57,290 bases of DNA from Bacillota bacterium (GTDB lineage Bacteria > Bacillota > Bacilli > Paenibacillales > Paenibacillaceae): positions 1 to 57,290 of the forward strand of contig JAEWJS010000162.1 of NCBI GenBank assembly GCA_023386495.1, given 5' to 3'. Under the pieces are notes generated by a model. The model was given only the letters and a program-made list of their open reading frames with translations, had not been told where the DNA came from and made no database searches. Numbering within the stretch: the stretch's first letter is position 1; each line of letters starts with the position of its first letter. Of this stretch, positions 8,654 to 17,366 are shown piece by piece. A program made the position numbers and the translations under genes.

Positions 8654-9194
8654 GAACCATCCCTTCTTCCTGCTGTTGTTCCAGCTCGAATCGCAATCGC
8701 CGACGTGCCATGCTGAGCCGATAACGTACCGTTCCGGACGGCATTCCCAGCAGATCGCCGATCTCCGTGCTGTTCATGCGGCCTATGACTTGCAGGATGA
8801 TCACGCGGCGCAATTCTTCCGGCAGGCGACGAATCGCCTCCTCGATCCCGCGCATGCGATCCTGCGACGCATACGCTTCCTCTGCGGAACGTTCGGCACT
8901 GTTCGTAAGGGCTTGCTCCGCCATCATCCGTTCATGCGTCTGATTCACGGTCGAACGTCTGCGATAATAGTCGGTCACGATATTTTTCGCAATGCGGTAG
9001 ATCCAATAACGGGATTCATCGATCCCGAGCGCCGCGCCTACATGCGAGTGATTCCACACGCGCAGGAACACTTCTTGCAGTAAGTCTTGGGCTGCCTCGC
9101 GATGATTGACATGTGCCAGTAGATAGGCGTAGATCACGGGATGATACCGGTCATACAACTGCCGGAAGTAAGCCTCAGATTGCAGCTCCGTCAT
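8646..9194 (-). CDS. ECF-type RNA polymerase sigma factor
   Basis: A 182-residue group 4 sigma factor. Region 2 contains AAQDLLQEVFLRVWNH (about residues 34-49) and YWIYRIAKNIVTDYYRRR (about 63-80); region 4 contains LPEELRRVIILQVIGRMNST and GTVRYRLSMARRRLRFE. It begins 14 nt after the repeat-protein gene at 9209 and overlaps the small gene at 8405, giving a three-gene operon without a recognisable transmembrane anti-sigma factor. That differs from the sigma/anti-sigma pair just downstream. Confidence 0.9.
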   Translation of the reverse strand: MTELQSEAYFRQLYDRYHPVIYAYLLAHVNHREAAQDLLQEVFLRVWNHSHVGAALGIDESRYWIYRIAKNIVTDYYRRRSTVNQTHERMMAEQALTNSAERSAEEAYASQDRMRGIEEAIRRLPEELRRVIILQVIGRMNSTEIGDLLGMPSGTVRYRLSMARRRLRFELEQQQEEGMVHE

Positions 9195-9208
9195 GATTGT
9201 GGCAGCCC

Positions 9209-9922
9209 CTACGGCTGCTCGGCAACGATGTCGCCGTACTTCACGGCCGCCAAGGCGAGCAAGAGCGACGCCTGCTTACGATTCGCCGTGCGGATATTGC
9301 CCCAGAGGAACACCTCCGAGACTTTAGCTTGCAGCAGCTCGATGGACACGTCGGCATCGAAGCTGAATTCGCCGCGAAGAATCAGGCTCACCGGCTGTTT
9401 CAAGTATTGGAAGAAATCGCTGGTGAAGCGATCTCGCCCGGTGAATACGCGCGGCTCGTCGGCATAGAAGTGCAATTCACCGATCAGCTTCGAGATGGCG
9501 GAGGTCACGATGGACTCGCATCCTTTCGGGGCGAACAGCTCACCGGTCAGCATCACCGACTTGAATCCGATCGCTTGCACCGCCGAAGTAATCATTAGCG
9601 TGCCTACGACGAGCAGCGCCTCATCGGGATCGCCCTTCTCATTCGCCAGAAAGTCGCCTTCTAGCCTCAGATCGCCGGTTAACAGCTTCACCTTCATGTC
9701 GGCCGGGATGGTCAAGATGCTGCCGACATGGTTCATCGGAATCCGATTGATGCTGCCCTGCAGCTGGTCCGAGACGAGGATCGTTCCGACATGCGAAATA
9801 CGCGTCACCTTCGCCAGTTCATCCATCGATCGCAGATGACGCAGGTCTAGCAGCCCGAGGTGCGTAATGGCCCCTTGCAGTTCCGATTCGATCGTTAGAT
9901 TGCCATCGCCATTGCCATTCAT
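9209..9922 (-). CDS. Hypothetical protein with solenoid-like repeats, sigma operon
   Basis: About 237 residues, no signal peptide or membrane helix. Short hydrophobic strands recur at about 20-30-residue intervals, for example ISHVGTILVSDQLQGSI and MNHVGSILTIPADMKVKL, then LLVVGTLMITSAVQAI. The pattern suggests a beta-solenoid or bactofilin-like fold, but no named family is certain. The start at the ATG of MNGNGDG is favoured because AAGGAGG lies 9-10 nt before it; a GTG three codons upstream abuts that site. It is the first gene of the operon with the ECF sigma factor, so it may sense or scaffold the response. Confidence 0.7.
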   Translation of the reverse strand: MNGNGDGNLTIESELQGAITHLGLLDLRHLRSMDELAKVTRISHVGTILVSDQLQGSINRIPMNHVGSILTIPADMKVKLLTGDLRLEGDFLANEKGDPDEALLVVGTLMITSAVQAIGFKSVMLTGELFAPKGCESIVTSAISKLIGELHFYADEPRVFTGRDRFTSDFFQYLKQPVSLILRGEFSFDADVSIELLQAKVSEVFLWGNIRTANRKQASLLLALAAVKYGDIVAEQP

Positions 9923-9990
9923 CGTCTTCACCCTCCTTGAGTGGTATCGCCTGTTAAGACGCAGCTAGACGCGAAGTGTTGGCCCGATCG

Positions 9991-10911
9991 CTATATGTCT
10001 TGCAAGATAGCATCCGCGAATGCGACGTTGGCGAGCAATTGACGACACGCTTCCGGCGTCGCGCCGTCCTCGACCATCCAGCAGTTGCCCATCGCCGTCT
10101 CGATGAACAGGCATTGCCTTATGACCGTTTGCGGAATGTCGAGCGACTGTCCGAGGGTATCGATCACGCGGTTGATTTTCCGATAGAGCTGTTCGTTCAA
10201 TTCTTCCTCGAATTCATTCAAGATGAAGCGCGGGATGTCAAAAATCGGATCGCCGATGACGCCCTTGGGGTCGATGATCGCATACGAGCCGTCTTGGCGC
10301 CGCAGCATGTTGTCATGGTGCAGGTCGCCGTGAAGCAGCATGACGCGGGTATACGTGCTTGCGAGTGAGCGGCAAATGTCGTTCGCCTTGTTCATATAGA
10401 TGTAGAGTGCCGCACAGTCCTCCCGCTTGCTCATGTAAGCTGTTATTCTGGCCACCCAATCGGCATAGGTCGGATAGAGAGAGGCATTGGCGGGCGGGAT
10501 ATGTAAACCTTGCTGGATCGAACTGAACACGGAGAGCCTTGCCTCCAGCGACGGTTCGTCTCGCAGCGGCGTTCCGGGCTGTACGCGTTCCTGCAGCAAC
10601 ACGCTGTTCGCCAGGTCCGCGGCGAAGACGCTGCACATTCCTTTGCCGTCATATTCGCGCAGTGCATTGTACTCGGCAGCCATCTCTTTGGATGCAGGAT
10701 TGCCGATCTTCAACACGCACCTGCCGTATCGCTCGGATTCGCATGTCCATACGAGATTCGCGGAGTAGGATGGAATGAGGCGGGACGCGCTCAGCTCCCA
10801 GCGTTCTGCATACGTATCGAGATCGCCGATCGCTTTCTCGAAGAAGGCCAGTCCGAATCGTTTGACGATGCTATCACGTTCATTCGGGTAGAAATCATAG
10901 TGGGTACGCAT
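9991..10911 (-). CDS. Aminoglycoside phosphotransferase-family kinase, APH(6)-like
   Basis: A 306-residue protein-kinase-like phosphotransferase. The catalytic loop LLHGDLHHDNML places the catalytic Asp at about 196 and metal-binding Asn at about 201; IIDPKG gives the second metal ligand Asp214. An ATP-site lysine is probably Lys68 (CVLKIGN). The overall pattern resembles streptomycin 6-kinase/hydroxyurea kinase proteins; the real substrate is unknown and resistance is not proven. An AGAGGGG site precedes the ATG. It sits against a truncated UvrA-like gene, which suggests a past rearrangement. Confidence 0.85.
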   Translation of the reverse strand: MRTHYDFYPNERDSIVKRFGLAFFEKAIGDLDTYAERWELSASRLIPSYSANLVWTCESERYGRCVLKIGNPASKEMAAEYNALREYDGKGMCSVFAADLANSVLLQERVQPGTPLRDEPSLEARLSVFSSIQQGLHIPPANASLYPTYADWVARITAYMSKREDCAALYIYMNKANDICRSLASTYTRVMLLHGDLHHDNMLRRQDGSYAIIDPKGVIGDPIFDIPRFILNEFEEELNEQLYRKINRVIDTLGQSLDIPQTVIRQCLFIETAMGNCWMVEDGATPEACRQLLANVAFADAILQDI

Positions 10912-10969
10912 TCTCTGCCCCTCTTTCTATCGTGATGGCATATAGGCCGAAGAAGTGCTCGACGATACA

Positions 10970-11486
10970 ATCTCGCCGCCCTTTTGGATACTTTACGGTT
11001 CGGGTCATCAATGATTTTCTCGATATCCGGCTTCGCAAAATAACCTCTGCCCTCGCATGTAGCGCAGCATTCGGCAAGTGACGCATAAAATGCGAAATGA
11101 TTCGGCGTCAGGCTCGTACGCTCGCCATCCGTCCCCCGCCCCTCCAATGCATACAGCCATTTCAGGTCATGAAGCGCTTTCGTCTTCGTCCCTACGATGC
11201 TGCGAGGATTGGATTGGCGAATCTTATGCTGTTCGACGGCAATGGCCGGCGGGAGGCCGACGAGCTCATCGAAGGGTTCATGCTCATCAATCACTTCGCC
11301 TCTCGCACTGAGCCCGATCGATTGCAGGTAGCGTTTGCGGCCTTCCTCATAGAGAATATCGAAGGCAAGCGATGATTTGCCCGATCCGCTGACGCCGGTG
11401 AACACGATGAACTTGCCCTTCGGCAGCGTAACGTTGATCTTCTGCAGGTTGTGGATCCGTGCGCCTAACACTTGAATCGTACCCAT
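10970..11486 (-). pseudogene. Truncated UvrA-like ABC ATPase (5' remnant)
   Basis: The first 170 or so codons encode the N-terminus of a UvrA-family ATPase: IHNLQKINVTLPKGKFIVFT, then Walker A GVSGSGKSS at about 31-39, and a zinc-finger-like segment ECCATCEGRGYF followed by IIDDPNRKV. After that point the frame runs into unrelated sequence and overlaps the kinase gene out of frame (open to 10791). UvrA paralogues are usually 750 residues or more, so at least three quarters is missing, including the signature motif and second ATPase. It is almost certainly inactive. The breakpoint was placed by eye near 10970. Confidence 0.8.
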
Positions 11487-11539
11487 CGTTGCCTCCTATT
11501 CGAAGGGGTCCGGATGACTTCCAGACCCCAAGAGATGGA

Positions 11540-11986
11540 TTATTGCTCTCGGTACAGCTTCAGTAGATCCGTTAGTAGAATTCCGTCAACCCGAAGTCCT
11601 TCGATGTTGCAATTCGTAATGTTCGCGTTAGCCAGATTACAGCCGTTGAAGGTGCTGCCTTCGATGACGAGATTGTCGAATAACAGCGGATGATGAGCAC
11701 CGGCATTCCGGATCGTCATGCGGCTGATATTCGCGCCGTCGATCGTTAGCCCAGTCAAGTTCGCATCGCCGATACTGCCGTCGACCATGTTGATATTGGT
11801 GAACGCACACTCTCTCAAGTCTGCATAGTTCACCTTCACTCGGGTCAGCGATACATCGTCGAATACGGTGTCTACCGCTGTGCAATCGTTGAATGTCGAA
11901 TGCGAAATATCGGAATTGCGCACGTTCAGTCTCTGCTTCGGCTCGCGCTTGTCCTCAATCACGATGACGTTCTCTTGTCCACTCAT
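11540..11986 (-). CDS. Pentapeptide-repeat protein
   Basis: About 148 residues forming a short right-handed quadrilateral beta-helix of the pentapeptide-repeat class. Repeats of the A(D/N)Lxx type run from about residue 22 to 138, for example ADLRECAFTNINM, ANLTGLTIDGANISRM and CNLANANITNCNIEGL. No Qnr-type loops are evident, so there is no basis for assigning quinolone protection. The ATG two codons into the longest frame is favoured because GAGGAG lies 8 nt before it. It seems to be a single gene between the UvrA remnant and the binding-protein gene. Confidence 0.85.
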   Translation of the reverse strand: MSGQENVIVIEDKREPKQRLNVRNSDISHSTFNDCTAVDTVFDDVSLTRVKVNYADLRECAFTNINMVDGSIGDANLTGLTIDGANISRMTIRNAGAHHPLLFDNLVIEGSTFNGCNLANANITNCNIEGLRVDGILLTDLLKLYREQ

Positions 11987-12025
11987 GTTCATCTCTCCTC
12001 AACACAACATTAATAGTTAATAGCG

Positions 12026-13156
12026 TTAAGTATATCTAGACCACGAACGCATCAGCGCGCCGACATCGGCTCCGTCCAGAATCATGCGATGAAGCTCTTC
12101 ATTGATGAGTTGGCGGGATGAATTCCATTTCTCGTTCTGGTAGAATCCGCTCACTTGCACATGATCCAGCTCGGCGACGTATTTGGACCACATCCGATGC
12201 TCAGACATGCCGCTGTCCCGAGCGAGCGACTTCGTGAGCGGCAATGTCCAAGTCTGTCGGAATCGTTCCGGACGCTCCAGAATATAGTGCTTGAGGAATT
12301 GCCACGCAAGCTTCGGGTGCTCGCTCTTCGTCGTGATGCCGGCGGCTCCCATATAGATCATGTTGGCTTGCTCGCCTCCAGGCATCTGCGGCAGCCTCCG
12401 AATTTCGAACCGGTGATCCAGCTTGTGGTGAATGAGATTGCCGACATACCACGTGAATGCCAGGGCAATGGCGAAGCCCTCGTGCAAGTCGCCTGCCTCC
12501 GAAGGTTCGCCCGGCTTACGGGTCACATGATGGACGCGGAACGCGTCGACAACCCTTATCATGGCTTCGATCGCTGCCGGGCTGTCGGCATAGCCTCGTG
12601 TTGTGGAGCCGTCCGGAGATAGATACCGCCCGCCGTTACGCATGACGAAGGGTTCGAACTCTTCAATATCTTGGCCGATGCCCAGCCCGAACTGTGTCGC
12701 GACACCCTGATCATTGCGAATGGTCAGCCGCTTGGCAAGCTCAATCATCTCGTCCCAAGTCCAATCGTCGGATGGATAGGGAATGCCTGCCCGATCGAAC
12801 ATTTCCTTATTGATGATCATGAGCGGCAGCGATATATCGAGCGGCAAGCCTGGCAGGTTGCCGTCCTTGCGAGCCACGCGCATAATGCCGGGCTGCAGAT
12901 CGTCCGCGAGCCCCTCTTCCTCTTCAACGAATGGCGTCAGATCGACGAACAGGCCTTGGTGGTTAAAAAGGTACCAGCCGCCCGCATCCATCATATCCGG
13001 ACAGTCATCCGATCGGAACGCCTGCATCACCTCAAAATTGTCGGCTGCCTGTTCGATGACGATCTCCACGCCCGGATTTGCCTGCTCGAAGCTTGCCTTC
13101 GCATGCTTCAGGTCGTGTATATTCTCGAATTGGGTCATATAACGCAGCTTGGTCAC
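12026..13156 (-). CDS. Solute-binding-protein homologue lacking a signal peptide
   Basis: A 376-residue homologue of family 1/8 ABC sugar-binding proteins. It starts directly with the first strand of the fold (MTKLRYMTQFENIHDLKHAK), so it has no signal peptide, lipobox or membrane helix and should be cytosolic. Family landmarks include PDMMDAGGWYLFNHQGLFVD (about 54-73), INKEMFDRAGIPYPSDDWTWDE and the AWQFLKHYIL helix. The GTG start overlaps the stop of the sigma-fusion gene as GTGA and has an AAGGAG site, giving translational coupling. No transporter genes are near. The obvious inference is a cytosolic ligand sensor working with that sigma protein. Confidence 0.85.
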   Translation of the reverse strand: MTKLRYMTQFENIHDLKHAKASFEQANPGVEIVIEQAADNFEVMQAFRSDDCPDMMDAGGWYLFNHQGLFVDLTPFVEEEEGLADDLQPGIMRVARKDGNLPGLPLDISLPLMIINKEMFDRAGIPYPSDDWTWDEMIELAKRLTIRNDQGVATQFGLGIGQDIEEFEPFVMRNGGRYLSPDGSTTRGYADSPAAIEAMIRVVDAFRVHHVTRKPGEPSEAGDLHEGFAIALAFTWYVGNLIHHKLDHRFEIRRLPQMPGGEQANMIYMGAAGITTKSEHPKLAWQFLKHYILERPERFRQTWTLPLTKSLARDSGMSEHRMWSKYVAELDHVQVSGFYQNEKWNSSRQLINEELHRMILDGADVGALMRSWSRYT

Positions 13157-14871
13157 AGATAATTACGCTCCTTTTCTAGTTCAAGTAATGTCAGTTCCAA
13201 GTAACCGATCGCCGCTGCTTCGAATTCCTTTGCCTGCTCCAGCCGTGCAGCGCATGTGCCGCGAATCGAATCGGGGAGCAGCTCGGAGGAACGGACGAAA
13301 GGCACGAGCCGGCTTAGTTCGGCGAGCGCCTCCGCAGCTTGCTCATAGGCTTCGGATGCCAGCAGCGACAGCCGCATGGATTCGCCGGACAGTTCAATGG
13401 TGCGTAAATAACGCGAAGCCGCGCGTCTCTTGTCTGCGTAGACGGCTGCCAGCTGCCCCATCCCGTACCGGTTGGGCGCCGAGCCGTTCTTCAGGTGCTC
13501 GATCCATCGGTCGTAAGCGGCAAGGCCAGACGTATAAGACAGATACGAGGTGCGCGGACGATATTCGCAGCCATGCCTTGCATACCTGACCGCTTCCCGT
13601 AGCGACTCTTCGGTTAACGACGACGTTGTAGAATCGTTATTATCAAGCCTTCCGTCGATGCCAACCATGTAACGTAACGGATTTTCCGCGATGTCGTCGT
13701 ACGATAAGCTTTTGCCGCCTGGCTGCATGATGTCCGTGAGCAGGACTTCGCGCGCGTCATCGTCGTAGCCGTAGATCAGCGACCATTCATGCACATAGGG
13801 CTTCATGGCATAGGTGTCGAAGTAGAGAACGGGCTTCCCCGTATCGATATACTTCCGGATGAACGGCATTACGGATTCCTCGATCGGCAGCACCACGGGG
13901 AACCGTTCGACCGCCGCAAGCAGCGGGACCGGGGCTTCCGATAGCTGCCCGCACAGGATAGCGGATTCATAGCCGAGCTTACGTAATAGCGCTTGTATCT
14001 CCGCTCGCCAATCATAGACATACAAGCCGTCCGCGAACGTCGTCTTGTTGGATATTTTCATACGGAACGCAAATCCTGAAATCCCCATGATTGCGGTCGT
14101 ATCCCTGCAATCGCCGACCGCGGAGAGCAGATGTCCGATCCGGTCGATGAGCGTGAATGCCGACTGCTGATGCGGCGGCCATTCGGGCAATTCCAGCCTG
14201 CGGTTTCGATTCAAGCTGCCTCCTCCCTTCTCAGGCAGCAGATTGAGCGAAATACGGACGTGTTCCTCACGGAGCTTGCGTCGGGAACGATGCAGATACG
14301 TATAGATGGAACCGACGGTCATCTGATACATCGCGGCGATTTCGTCAGGCGTCAGCTGACGGAAGAAATACGCTTCGAAGATGCCCCGTTCCTTACGCGT
14401 CAAGCAATGCAGCACGGCATGAATCGTCTCGTACAGCTCCTTGCGAAGCAGATGCTCTTCCGGGTTCAGTTCGGTATTGGCGGCATTCGCCGCTGAGCGC
14501 GTTAGAGAATCGAGAATGCTGTCCAGATTCTCCCAATCCACATTCTCCTTGCCCGTTCCTGACCAGGAAGACAGCGGCTTCTCCTTACTGTAAGGGCCGC
14601 CGCGTCTAAGGCGCATATTCGCCTGATTGCGTACGATTCGATGGAACCACGGCAGGAATCGGCTCGTGTCGACGAGCGAGCCGACGTGCAGGAAGGCGCG
14701 AATGAGCGCATCCTGCACGATATCGTCAGCCATATGCGGATCTCCGGTCATCCGCTCAGCCCAGCCATGTGCTCTTCCGCGATACCGTTCGATCAGATCG
14801 CCGAACGCCTCCGTATCTCCTTGCTGTGCACGCTCTACCAGCGTCTCATCCTGTACAAGTGCCTCTTCCAC
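13153..14871 (-). CDS. ECF sigma factor fused to large C-terminal BtrH-like domain
   Basis: A 572-residue protein, three times the usual ECF length. Residues 1-205 are a complete sigma factor: region 2 with MADDIVQDALIRAFLHVG (about 47-64) and FLPWFHRIVRNQANMRLRR, region 4 with LTRKERGIFEAYFFRQLTPDE and GSIYTYLHRSRRKLRE. From about 230 to 400 the sequence resembles BtrH-N/C39-like papain-fold domains: GDCRDTTAIMGISGFAFRM, the GKPVLYFDTYAM strand and VHEWSLIYGYDDD. The tail to 572 is helical. The possible catalytic Cys and His are present (Cys in GDCRD, His in VHEWS) but activity is unproven. GTG start with GGGAGG five nt upstream. The coupled downstream gene encodes a cytosolic binding protein. 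Confidence 0.88.
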   Translation of the reverse strand: MEEALVQDETLVERAQQGDTEAFGDLIERYRGRAHGWAERMTGDPHMADDIVQDALIRAFLHVGSLVDTSRFLPWFHRIVRNQANMRLRRGGPYSKEKPLSSWSGTGKENVDWENLDSILDSLTRSAANAANTELNPEEHLLRKELYETIHAVLHCLTRKERGIFEAYFFRQLTPDEIAAMYQMTVGSIYTYLHRSRRKLREEHVRISLNLLPEKGGGSLNRNRRLELPEWPPHQQSAFTLIDRIGHLLSAVGDCRDTTAIMGISGFAFRMKISNKTTFADGLYVYDWRAEIQALLRKLGYESAILCGQLSEAPVPLLAAVERFPVVLPIEESVMPFIRKYIDTGKPVLYFDTYAMKPYVHEWSLIYGYDDDAREVLLTDIMQPGGKSLSYDDIAENPLRYMVGIDGRLDNNDSTTSSLTEESLREAVRYARHGCEYRPRTSYLSYTSGLAAYDRWIEHLKNGSAPNRYGMGQLAAVYADKRRAASRYLRTIELSGESMRLSLLASEAYEQAAEALAELSRLVPFVRSSELLPDSIRGTCAARLEQAKEFEAAAIGYLELTLLELEKERNYL

Positions 14872-15082
14872 GTTGCCTCCCGAATATTGCTCGTATTAAT
14901 CGCTGCCCACATATGAGATGCCGATAGGGATGAGGATTTGAACATTTATTTGTAAAAACATTTGAAAATTGTTGCTTATGCGCGAATGAATTCAGAATTC
15001 CTGCTATACATAGGAAATATCTGTAATCCCTAAAGCCCTTTATTTCGTCAAATTAATCCAAAATCCTTCCCATGCCAAAAAA

Positions 15083-15118
15083 ACAAGGATCGTCAGCGAG
15101 CATGCTGACGATCCTTGT
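15083..15118 (-). terminator. Strong terminator of the lamin-tail protein gene
   Basis: A perfect 15-bp stem with a 6-base loop. On the minus strand it is followed by a run of seven T. It starts about 20 bp after the stop at 15140. Confidence 0.9.
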
Positions 15119-15139
15119 CATTGGCTTGGCTTGGTCCCT

Positions 15140-17290
15140 CTAGTTCAGGATCTCAAATCCGTCGATATTCAACCGCTTGCCGCTCGTGCCGCTGACCGCG
15201 ATCCTGAATCGAACCGACGAAGGCTCATGGACCGCAATCGTGTGCTGCGCCAGCGAGGAAGTTGCAGTCGCCGCAGCTGTAACATCCGTCCAGCTCGAAC
15301 CGCCGTTCGTTGACTTCTGCAGCTTCCAAGCAGCGCCTGTATCCGATCCGAAGTTAGCCGCCTTCAGCCTAACCGTAGCAGCTCCGTTCACATCGAAGTT
15401 CATGGTAAGAGTGCCTGCTGCGCGAACGCGAACAGATTGCGCCCCTTCCTTGCGATCTGTGCTAATGTCTCCGAGCAGCGCGTTGTTCAAGGCCCAGGAC
15501 CCGGAGGTTAATGTGACATTCCCGTTCGCGTAAGCCCCCTTGCTGCCGGTCTCGAAGTCCTCACCAAGCACGACCTGCTCCACAGCCATCGTATGGCTGC
15601 CGAGATTCGTCGTCGTATCCTTAGCATGGACATCCCACTCCGTGGACTGGTACACGGTCACGCCGGAGGATACCGTCTCCTTGCGCAGCAAGGTCTTATC
15701 CGTGCCGAAGGATACGCCTGCCGTTCCGACGACATCGATGACAGTGCCGTTCTTCTTCAAGGAGACCGCGTCGTCGCCGTTGAACGACATGCCAGACGAA
15801 GTCTGATCGGCAGCATGCAAGATTGCGGCAGCCGCGTTCGGATTGGCCACCACGTACACTTCGCCGGCCGCTAGCGTACCGGAAAGCGCGATCGATAGAT
15901 TTGGCTGATTGGACGATACGATCGCATAATCGGATAGATCCACCGCTGCCCCTGTAGCGTTGTAGATTTCGATCGCCTTGTTGTAGCTGCTGCCTTCCAC
16001 ATATTCGGAGATGAACAGGTCATTCGTCGGCGAACCGCTGCCGCCGTCACCGCCGTCGCCTCCATTGCCGCTGCAGGCACTGTCATAGCCGTAAGAACCT
16101 GCCTTGAACGTGCAATTGTTCCACCACTTGTAGCCTGCGGCCGGAGCCGACCACGGCTCTGCCTGAGGCTCCGTCGATGTTGCCGGATTCTCCATTGCGA
16201 GCAGCGACGTAGGCTGATCCAACTGCAGTCCAGGCACGTCGGAAAGCTTCGTATAGCTCTCCTGCTCCGCAAGCCAGTTCACGATATTGATCAACAGAAC
16301 GGCGTCGTCTTGCTCGAGAAAGCCGTCGTATGTCTTCTTCGTCCCGCCGGTCTCTTCGCGCAAATATTTTGGCGTGGCGTCCTCCACCGGCGAGGAATCG
16401 CCGATGAATGCAGCCTTGCCGCCGCCTACCTTCGCGATCGCTGCGTACGGGCCTTCATCCAAGCCGCCGCCTTCATAGACGCCTTGATCGACGGCATTCG
16501 GCCAAGCGGCGGACGTCGAAGGCAGATAGACGATGCCCTTGGCCTTCTCCGGATCCAGGATGGCCAGCGTGGAGCCAGCGTGCATCGCGACCGCGTTCAC
16601 GCCGGTCGTAATGCCGAACGTCTGCGATGGGGATACGATCTGGTTGGCCGTCACATTGCCGAGTGCATTGTAACGGAATCGTATGCCGAAGTTCTCCCCC
16701 AGCCAGTCCGAGCTGACGACGCCCTGCATCGCGGCGGAGTTGCGCTCTTCCGTGCTCATGCCTGCCGCAGGATCTGACCAAGCGCCGCGCCGATACCCGT
16801 TGAACGCTTCCGAGGAGTCCCAGCGATTCTTGTTACGGTCTGCATTATAATGGTCGGAGATGAAGAAAATGCTTCCGCCGTTCTCGACATACTGCAGCAT
16901 TGCGGCTTGTTCGGACGTCTTGTAAGGAATGTTCGCCTCCGGAATGATATACACGTCGTAGGCAGACAAGTCGCTGTACGTAATCGGCGTTGTCTTCCGC
17001 AGCTCCGTCACCAAGTAACCTTCATCTGCCAATGCTTCGCCGAAATCCGAGAACGCGCCGTCGATTACCCAGTCTGCCGCGCCTGCCGTCTGCCCGTGCG
17101 TGTTATCGAACAGCACCGACTTGCCGTTGGCCGCTCCGCTCGGCTGCAGCACGGGGGCAGGATCCGCCGGCCCCTCCGCATGGGCGGTGAACTGTCCACT
17201 CCACAAGCTGCCGGCTGCGACTGCCGTAGTCAGCAAGAGCGCGATCGTCGCTCTGCGCAGACGAGATCGCCTGCCCTTCATTACCATCAT
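15140..17290 (-). CDS. Secreted lamin-tail-domain protein with GATase/DUF4350-like N-terminus
   Basis: A 716-residue secreted protein. The signal peptide has a basic start, hydrophobic core at about 14-30 and likely cleavage after AHA (residue 38). Residues about 55-345 resemble a DUF4350/ThuA-like glutamine-amidotransferase fold: VLFDNTHGQTAGA, YDVYIIPEANIPY and GGSIFFISDHYNAD. After a Gly-rich linker a lamin-tail domain begins (LFISEYVEGSSYNKAIEIYN, about 424-443) and runs to about 570. The last 140 residues look like a beta-sandwich binding module (VRLKAANFGS, RFRIAVSGTSG). A nuclease motif was not found. GGAGGAGGG precedes the ATG. Substrate is unknown; binding to extracellular polymer is likely. 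Confidence 0.85.
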   Translation of the reverse strand: MMVMKGRRSRLRRATIALLLTTAVAAGSLWSGQFTAHAEGPADPAPVLQPSGAANGKSVLFDNTHGQTAGAADWVIDGAFSDFGEALADEGYLVTELRKTTPITYSDLSAYDVYIIPEANIPYKTSEQAAMLQYVENGGSIFFISDHYNADRNKNRWDSSEAFNGYRRGAWSDPAAGMSTEERNSAAMQGVVSSDWLGENFGIRFRYNALGNVTANQIVSPSQTFGITTGVNAVAMHAGSTLAILDPEKAKGIVYLPSTSAAWPNAVDQGVYEGGGLDEGPYAAIAKVGGGKAAFIGDSSPVEDATPKYLREETGGTKKTYDGFLEQDDAVLLINIVNWLAEQESYTKLSDVPGLQLDQPTSLLAMENPATSTEPQAEPWSAPAAGYKWWNNCTFKAGSYGYDSACSGNGGDGGDGGSGSPTNDLFISEYVEGSSYNKAIEIYNATGAAVDLSDYAIVSSNQPNLSIALSGTLAAGEVYVVANPNAAAAILHAADQTSSGMSFNGDDAVSLKKNGTVIDVVGTAGVSFGTDKTLLRKETVSSGVTVYQSTEWDVHAKDTTTNLGSHTMAVEQVVLGEDFETGSKGAYANGNVTLTSGSWALNNALLGDISTDRKEGAQSVRVRAAGTLTMNFDVNGAATVRLKAANFGSDTGAAWKLQKSTNGGSSWTDVTAAATATSSLAQHTIAVHEPSSVRFRIAVSGTSGKRLNIDGFEILN

Positions 17291-17366
17291 TAATAATCCC
17301 TCCTCCGCATGGTTAAGCTGTCAAGCAGCTCACACGTATTGTACACGGAGTCGTACGAATGGCGTG

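Noticed and set aside
10791..10969. 3' part of the UvrA-like frame as genuine protein
   Set aside because: Similarity ends near 10970 and the rest overlaps the kinase gene out of frame.
11540..11986. Qnr-type quinolone-protection protein
   Set aside because: The repeat region is much shorter than in Qnr proteins and no Qnr loop insertions are visible.
12026..13156. Ordinary ABC-transporter binding protein
   Set aside because: No signal peptide or lipobox and no permease genes nearby; the fold's first strand begins at residue 1 and the gene is coupled to a sigma factor.
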